64,000 nucleotides of DNA from Anoxybacillus thermarum. GTDB taxonomy: Bacteria > Bacillota > Bacilli > Bacillales > Anoxybacillaceae. Position numbers and translations under genes: made by a program. How positions within the stretch are numbered: position 1 is the stretch's first letter; every line of letters starts with the position of its first letter. The stretch lies in NCBI RefSeq assembly GCF_000836725.1, contig NZ_JXTH01000004.1, forward strand, positions 1 to 64,000, in the 5' to 3' direction. The notes beneath the pieces are model-generated. The model was given only the letters and a program-made list of their open reading frames with translations. It made no database searches and was not told the origin of the DNA. Of the stretch, positions 60,523 through 64,000 are shown piece after piece.

Positions 60523-61041
60523 ATGTTTGATCCAACGATTTTTGATAATTTAAAAACAGTTGTTGAAGGGGCCGTTTACGATTTAGATACAAATGATGAA
60601 CTGATTGCGATCATTGATCGCTCAGATATCGTTGACTTAGCGAAATTTACGCGCGCGTACGCTCTCTCTTTTCAATTGCGTCATGCTCATCAAGTGACGT
60701 GTACCATTTCGCTTGAAATGACGCTCCAACATATTGCAAACGAGTTGTTATACGAAGATGTTACGAGCGCAGGTTGTACTTTGACGGTTTCGTTTTCTTT
60801 TTCAACAACAAACGTCGATTGCGCAGACGTAGAACAGATGCTAAAGCACATTTGGGGGGAGCATCGCACAGTTATACAAACGTTAACGTACACATACCCA
60901 AAACATGAACGATATACTCATCGTGTGACGATTGATTTTGAGCGTACGATTAACGAAAGCCATGTTGATGATTTATTACATATGATTCCATACATCATTC
61001 GTTCGCTTGAACAGTTGCTTTTGTATGCTGAACAAAAATGA
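60523..61041 (+). CDS. Hypothetical protein, 172 residues
   Basis: ATG 60523 follows AAGGATGAGGAT, only four bases after menC, so co-transcription is likely. The product is soluble and acidic, with a repeating strand pattern (TCTISLEMTLQHIANELLYE, then CTLTVSFSFSTTNVDC) and a C-terminal helix (HMIPYIIRSLEQLLLYAE). It has no signal peptide or membrane segment, and three or four cysteines with no metal spacing. I recognise no family. It might aid the MenC product, but this is only from position. Confidence 0.6.
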   Translation: MFDPTIFDNLKTVVEGAVYDLDTNDELIAIIDRSDIVDLAKFTRAYALSFQLRHAHQVTCTISLEMTLQHIANELLYEDVTSAGCTLTVSFSFSTTNVDCADVEQMLKHIWGEHRTVIQTLTYTYPKHERYTHRVTIDFERTINESHVDDLLHMIPYIIRSLEQLLLYAEQK

Positions 61042-61070
61042 TTGAAGGGATATTATATTCCAAGTATGAT
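61042..61070 (+). promoter_or_regulatory. Promoter of the DUF1450 gene
   Basis: TTGAAG (61042-61047), 17 bases, TATGAT (61065-61070). Confidence 0.7.
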
Positions 61071-61104
61071 AGAAGTGAAAATGATTATAATTATCATACT
61101 TGGA
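61059..61104. repeat. 13-base inverted repeat around the promoter start
   Basis: TCCAAGTATGATA (61059-61071) and TATCATACTTGGA (61092-61104) are a perfect inverted pair 20 bases apart. The left arm holds the -10 box, the right arm reaches the GGAG ribosome binding site, and the Fur-like box lies between and within the right arm. Confidence 0.8.
61082..61096 (+). promoter_or_regulatory. Fur-like box
   Basis: TGATTATAATTATCA differs from the 7-1-7 Fur consensus TGATAAT-N-ATTATCA at one base. It is 12 bases after the -10, near the start of transcription, where Fur would block RNA polymerase. Confidence 0.7.
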
Positions 61105-61114
61105 GTGTTGTTGG

Positions 61115-61360
61115 ATGAAAAAAATATATTTTTGTAAAAAGAATAAATTCGCAACGAAAACGTTGTATCAATTTTTAAAACGAACGTTCAAACACGTCAA
61201 AGTGAAGAGAAAAGATTGCGTCGGCAAATGCAAAATGTGCAAACATTGTCCGTTCGTTTTAATCGACGGAGAAGCTGTAAAAGCGGCGACGACGGACGAA
61301 TTGTATGACCGCATTTCTTATGAAATGACAAAACAATGGTGGGCGTTTCGGAAAAAATAA
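61115..61360 (+). CDS. DUF1450 (YuzB-like) small cysteine protein
   Basis: 81 residues from ATG 61115, after GGAGTGTTGTTGG. It has a conserved early cysteine in YFCKKNKF and a cluster CVGKCKMCKHCPF (about 35-47), then VLIDGEAVKAAT and DELYDRI. The pattern is that of DUF1450 proteins, thioredoxin-like small proteins that may bind an Fe-S cluster or metal. It has an unusually basic N-terminal half. A Fur-like box in its promoter suggests expression under iron limitation. Confidence 0.75.
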   Translation: MKKIYFCKKNKFATKTLYQFLKRTFKHVKVKRKDCVGKCKMCKHCPFVLIDGEAVKAATTDELYDRISYEMTKQWWAFRKK

Positions 61361-61412
61361 GCAGGAATTTTTTTATTTTTGTTTAATTTCATGTGTGAAA
61401 GGGGGGGAGATG

Positions 61413-61847
61413 ATGTGGTCAGAAGTGAAACAAATGTTATCTCGCACGATGTCCTCGCTTGCTTTTGAAACATGGATCGAAGGAACGACAGCGACGATGG
61501 AAGATGATACGGTCACTATTCATTGCACAAACCCAATGCAAAAAAATTGGATTGAAACGTTGTATATGTCTCACATTGAACGAGCAATCGAAAAAGTTTG
61601 CGGCAAACGAATGGTTGTTCAGTTGGAAGCACCTCATGAGCTTTCTAACGAGCAATTTATGCGTATGTGGAACTACATGATTACCCTCGAAAAACAAACG
61701 TGGCATCTTGAAGCGCGCGTCACAAAAGTGGAACGACAAATGGAAGAAATAGAAAAAGAAGTGGCACAACTGCGCGAACGGACAGATTTTCTTGAACGAC
61801 TGCTTGCGACAGATGAGAAACCTGTACAGAAAACGTATATTCATTAA
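61413..61847 (+). CDS. Stand-alone DnaA domain I-like protein with C-terminal coiled coil
   Basis: 144 residues from ATG 61413 (61410 possible), after AAAGGGGGGGAG. Residues 1-75 match the N-terminal domain of DnaA: MWSEVKQMLSRTMSSLAFETWIEGTTA in parts, DDTVTIHCTNPMQKNWIETLY in parts, and HIERAIEKVCGKRMVVQL. In DnaA this domain self-associates and loads helicase. The AAA+ and DNA-binding parts are missing. Residues 85-138 form a coiled coil (LEARVTKVERQMEEIEKEVAQLRE in parts), suggesting oligomerisation. It may modulate DnaA, but this is inference. Confidence 0.8.
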   Translation: MWSEVKQMLSRTMSSLAFETWIEGTTATMEDDTVTIHCTNPMQKNWIETLYMSHIERAIEKVCGKRMVVQLEAPHELSNEQFMRMWNYMITLEKQTWHLEARVTKVERQMEEIEKEVAQLRERTDFLERLLATDEKPVQKTYIH

Positions 61848-61877
61848 AGAGGTGTTCCAAATAACGGAACACCTCTA
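61848..61877. terminator. Bidirectional terminator
   Basis: AGAGGTGTTCC and GGAACACCTCT (61866-61876) with loop AAATAAC between convergent genes. Confidence 0.8.
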
Positions 61878-61881
61878 TTTA

Positions 61882-62247
61882 CTAACATTTTTTATAATGT
61901 ACCGTCATACATAACTTTCCGCAGCAAGAACCAAGTACTGAAGGGGTATCGGCAGTGGAATTGGAGGGAGTAAGACACTCAATTGATACTTTTTTCAAGT
62001 GATTAAACGTTTTTGAAAATGACTGTCCTTCTGTTAATGTTGCAACTTCACCTTCGTTCACGTATATCTTCACCTCACCACAACTATTTTCAACTAATAC
62101 CGTTACTGTTCCAAACGGTTTAATGATATTCTCATCTGCTTCCCAAACGACTTCTGGTGCATTACCACCACATGAAAACTCCCAATTTTGACAAACTTCA
62201 TCCGTCACAATTGGACGGTCTGGACAACATCCTCCACAGCTCATCAT
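61882..62247 (-). CDS. Ena-like (DUF3992) endospore appendage subunit
   Basis: 121 residues, ATG 62247 (or 62244) after AAGGAGCGGAT. The N-terminal connector MSCGGCCPDRPIVTDEVCQNW closely follows the Ena1 pattern: a Cys-Cys pair, then IV.D.VC..W. A jelly-roll-like beta core follows (FGTVTVLVENSCGEVKIYVNEG in part, EGQSFSKTFNHLKKVSIEC), ending in CCGKLCMTVHYKKC. In Bacillus cereus group Ena fibres the N-terminal cysteines form lateral disulfides that hold stacked subunits. Ten cysteines here suit such a structure. There is no export signal, as expected for mother-cell-assembled spore appendages. Confidence 0.78.
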   Translation of the reverse strand: MMSCGGCCPDRPIVTDEVCQNWEFSCGGNAPEVVWEADENIIKPFGTVTVLVENSCGEVKIYVNEGEVATLTEGQSFSKTFNHLKKVSIECLTPSNSTADTPSVLGSCCGKLCMTVHYKKC

Positions 62248-62316
62248 ATCCGCTCCTTTTTTGTTTTATTGAAGAGTGATCTTCCCTTATATACAATGCG
62301 AGAAAAGGAAAAGTGT

Positions 62317-62333
62317 ATAGGATTTTGTCCTAT
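62317..62333. other. Short dyad between the divergent Ena-like genes
   Basis: ATAGGA-TTTTG-TCCTAT inverted repeat, arms of six bases. Could be a regulator site, or chance. Confidence 0.35.
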
Positions 62334-62379
62334 GTTTCACACCTAATTTTTACACATTTTTTTCACCGCAAGCCTATGC

Positions 62380-62405
62380 ACGAATATACATACACACATA
62401 GTATG
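62380..62405 (+). promoter_or_regulatory. Sigma-K-like promoter candidate
   Basis: AC (62380-62381), 15 bases, CATAGTAT (62397-62404), close to the late mother-cell consensus AC-N16-CATANNNTA. It precedes the Ena-like fusion gene. Confidence 0.4.
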
Positions 62406-62435
62406 ATATATCGAATGAAAAAGGGGGGATGGCAA

Positions 62436-63302
62436 GTGGAAAAACATTGTATTCATGTGGAAAAAGTGTTTGACTGGGTTATGCGCCCGGTAAAACTAAC
62501 AAAAAGGGAAACGTTGACAGAACCTATTGTGGAAAATGATGTTTGTGTTGACATTTGTATACCGTGCGGAAAAAAAACGGTCGTATGGTCGGCGGAAGAA
62601 AGCGTGCAAGCGTTTGGAACGGTGACCGTCGTATATGAGCAAGGGTGCGGACAAAAAATGGACGTCTTTATAAATGGAGAATTTTCCTTTTCATTGCAAG
62701 AAGGGGAATCTCGTTCAGTCACTATGTCACATTTACACGACGTTCAAGTTGAGTGTAAAGGAGATGGCATGTGCGTCGGACGTGTATGTATTCAACTTCA
62801 TCAACAGCTTCATCGCATGGACGATTGCGAACATATTCGTTGCATATTGACTGATGCATGCGGACAGCCGATTGAACCAGGACAGATGACTTGTCGCATA
62901 CTTGATGAACGACAGACAGTTCGTGTAACGTTGCCGAATGGAAAACATGTGAACTTACAGCGAGTATATGTTCTCATCGAGGCGTTTGTTGTGGTGCAAT
63001 GCATACAGAAGGATGGAACAGTGTGGAAAACAAAGCCGATTTCATTAGCAACAATAGAGGATGTGTTACTATGTGCCCCAGCAGAGACGGCTGTCGTTTG
63101 CGAAACCGTTACAGCCGACTGTAAAGCAGCGTTTCTTTCAGCAGCGTGTCCACAAATATTTATCACTATTCATCTTTGTCAACATGTTCAATCGCTCGGG
63201 CGTGTGAAAGTTGAAATTGAAGGAGCGATATGCACACCGCGTGTCGAACAACAAGTACACATATGCCCACAACATGTTCATATACCAAGTTGCCCGATAT
63301 AA
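62436..63302 (+). CDS. Cysteine-rich protein with embedded Ena-like domain
   Basis: 288 residues from GTG 62436, six bases after AAGGGGGGA. Residues 1-25 (HCIHVEKVFDWVMRPVKLTK) are an N-terminal KV.DWV element seen in Bacillaceae surface proteins. Residues 28-120 repeat the Ena-like pattern of 61882-62247: EPIVENDVCVDICIPC, AFGTVTVVYEQGCG, SRSVTMSHLHDVQVEC, CVGRVCIQLHQQ. The remaining 165 residues form a second beta-rich region with many cysteines and CPQHVHIPSCPI at the end. About 24 cysteines in total. A cap, anchor or tip subunit for the fibre is a reasonable suggestion. Confidence 0.65.
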   Translation: MEKHCIHVEKVFDWVMRPVKLTKRETLTEPIVENDVCVDICIPCGKKTVVWSAEESVQAFGTVTVVYEQGCGQKMDVFINGEFSFSLQEGESRSVTMSHLHDVQVECKGDGMCVGRVCIQLHQQLHRMDDCEHIRCILTDACGQPIEPGQMTCRILDERQTVRVTLPNGKHVNLQRVYVLIEAFVVVQCIQKDGTVWKTKPISLATIEDVLLCAPAETAVVCETVTADCKAAFLSAACPQIFITIHLCQHVQSLGRVKVEIEGAICTPRVEQQVHICPQHVHIPSCPI

Positions 63303-63334
63303 AAAGAGAGAGACGCGTCAAGCGAAGCTCTCTC
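63301..63334 (-). terminator. Terminator of the gene at 63333-63863
   Basis: GAGAGAG (63306-63312) and CTCTCTC (63328-63334); on the minus strand TTTTT follows. Confidence 0.6.
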
Positions 63335-63863
63335 ATAGCTTAAAGCCAAATATACCTGAAATAAAGCAACTGTTGACGATCCATGTTTTGTTGTTTTTCG
63401 TCAGACGGACGGTTCCTTTTCCGACAGCGTCAATTTTAACGTTTTGCATATTATTAAACTGCCCGGTAGCTAATGTATCGACATCAACCGTTTGCCCTTG
63501 GATATGTTGCAAAAAGCTTGTAATTGAACGTTCACAACAGTCGCACGTTTCGTCAATTTGGGGGAGGAAAATGTTTTTCAATACGTCTCCTCTCACTTCG
63601 ACGACGTTACAAATTGGAAATGCTGCTGATCTTTTCGCTTGTCCTGTACCTGGAATCGTGCCGGTGACAATAAAGTCATTTTCGATCGTCCCCACTGTAA
63701 AATTATTATTTCCTTGCCCCAGTCCTGTTTGATCAAGTGTGGCAATATCGACTTCTTTTCCATTTAGCTGTGCTAACACATGTTTCATTCCTTCGACACA
63801 GCATGGACATTCGTCACGCTGTGGAGACATATGGCGCATCGGTGCACAACAACATTTTTTCAT
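63333..63863 (-). CDS. Cysteine-rich duplicated protein, putative spore-surface protein
   Basis: 176 residues from ATG 63863, after AGAGGGGGAAACGA. The N-terminus MKKCCCAP is followed by two similar units: CPCCVEGMKHVLAQLNGKEVDIATL (in parts) at about 19-43 and CDCCERSITSFLQHIQGQTVDVDTL (in parts) at about 108-132, each with a C-x-C-C head, a helix and V-D-x-x-T-L. No signal peptide. A sigma-K-like promoter lies upstream and the neighbours are Ena-like, so a coat or appendage-base role is suggested. I know no firm family name. Confidence 0.6.
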   Translation of the reverse strand: MKKCCCAPMRHMSPQRDECPCCVEGMKHVLAQLNGKEVDIATLDQTGLGQGNNNFTVGTIENDFIVTGTIPGTGQAKRSAAFPICNVVEVRGDVLKNIFLPQIDETCDCCERSITSFLQHIQGQTVDVDTLATGQFNNMQNVKIDAVGKGTVRLTKNNKTWIVNSCFISGIFGFKL

Positions 63864-63885
63864 TTCGTTTCCCCCTCTCTAACTT

Positions 63886-63914
63886 TATTGTATGAACGAG
63901 AGAGAGAAAGGTGT
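63886..63914 (-). promoter_or_regulatory. Sigma-K-like promoter
   Basis: On the minus strand ACA (63912-63914), 17 bases, CATACAATA (63886-63894), a very good match to CATANNNTA. It supports late mother-cell expression of the cysteine-rich gene. Confidence 0.6.
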
Positions 63915-63924
63915 GGACGGGTCG

Positions 63925-63999
63925 TTACAAAAACGGATTGCGCCATTCCATAAGCAAGGCGTAGTTGCAAGACTGAGCATCTTCTAAATAATTAGCGAC
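63925..63999 (-). CDS. C-terminal end of an unassigned gene cut by the window edge
   Basis: Read from the right edge on the minus strand, 24 codons end at TAA 63925-63927: ANYLEDAQSCNYALLMEW, then RNPFL. It is compact and protein-like, but too short to assign. Confidence 0.4.
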   Translation of the reverse strand, partial: VANYLEDAQSCNYALLMEWRNPFL

Positions 64000-64000
64000 G

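Noticed and set aside
61395-61412. GTG at 61395 as start of the DnaA-like gene
   Set aside because: The following AAAGGGGGGGAG is a ribosome binding site for the ATGs at 61410/61413 and would be inside the coding region.
63211-63732. 173-residue frame on the plus strand
   Set aside because: Antisense to the cysteine-rich gene, which has the better start, promoter and internal duplication.

Overview
The window looks like chromosomal DNA of a spore-forming, probably thermophilic Bacillaceae member (Anoxybacillus/Geobacillus type). The evidence is Bacillus-like gene families and gene pairs (proBA under a T-box, xpaC-telA, mntABCD-type transporter, dct and liv operons), strong AAGGAGG-type ribosome binding sites, frequent GTG starts, cre, CodY, MntR and Fur-like sites, and spore-surface-type genes at the right end. 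The species call is inference from sequence character only. No rRNA, tRNA, CRISPR array, prophage or replication origin was seen.

Layout. 1-590: edge of a probable mobile element and the truncated end of a membrane-protein gene. 588-4634: stand-alone 5'-3' exonuclease, a hypothetical gene, then proBA on the minus strand behind a proline-type T-box. 4635-12507: coiled-coil protein, NatAB/YhaQP-like ABC exporter, PCYCGC lipoprotein, FapA-like protein, acetoacetyl-CoA synthetase, and an Uma2-family gene whose expected start codon reads ATA. 12584-16208: MerR regulator, acyl-CoA synthetase and acyl-CoA dehydrogenase in one operon with a dyad in the promoter spacer. 16243-24489: hemolysin III, alpha/beta hydrolase, orphan trpB, second coiled-coil protein, degenerate GGDEF protein, YjiH-like membrane protein, DUF523-DUF1722 protein and an APC permease. 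24624-28209: manganese-type ABC transporter behind two MntR-like boxes. 28218-32929: small membrane ORF, MFS transporter with phosphatase-like protein, anchored protein, xpaC-telA.

32946-35370 is a persulfide/sulfane-sulfur module: a CsoR/CstR-like operator, a rhodanese without catalytic cysteine, a CoA-disulfide reductase fused to rhodanese, and an active-type rhodanese. 35397-41757 is a complete C4-dicarboxylate-type system: DctB-like co-sensor, DctS kinase, DctR regulator, and the TRAP transporter DctPQM. 41855-46253 holds an MFS transporter, a Ktr/Trk potassium channel subunit and a chemoreceptor. 46285-53968 is a D-xylose-type sensing and uptake block: membrane-anchored sugar-binding protein, LytS-like kinase, YesN-like regulator (the XylFII-LytS-YesN arrangement), then XylFGH, with cre sites. 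54174-59339 is a branched-chain amino acid transporter (livJHMGF order) with a CodY box.

59403-64000 contains a MenC/N-acylamino acid racemase enzyme, a hypothetical protein, a DUF1450 protein with a Fur-like box, a stand-alone DnaA domain I protein, and a spore-type cluster. That cluster has two divergent proteins resembling the Ena (DUF3992) endospore-appendage subunit, one of them embedded in a larger cysteine-rich protein, and a third cysteine-rich duplicated protein behind a sigma-K-like promoter. This right-hand cluster is the most promising candidate for a poorly described system: a minimal appendage or spore-surface fibre locus.
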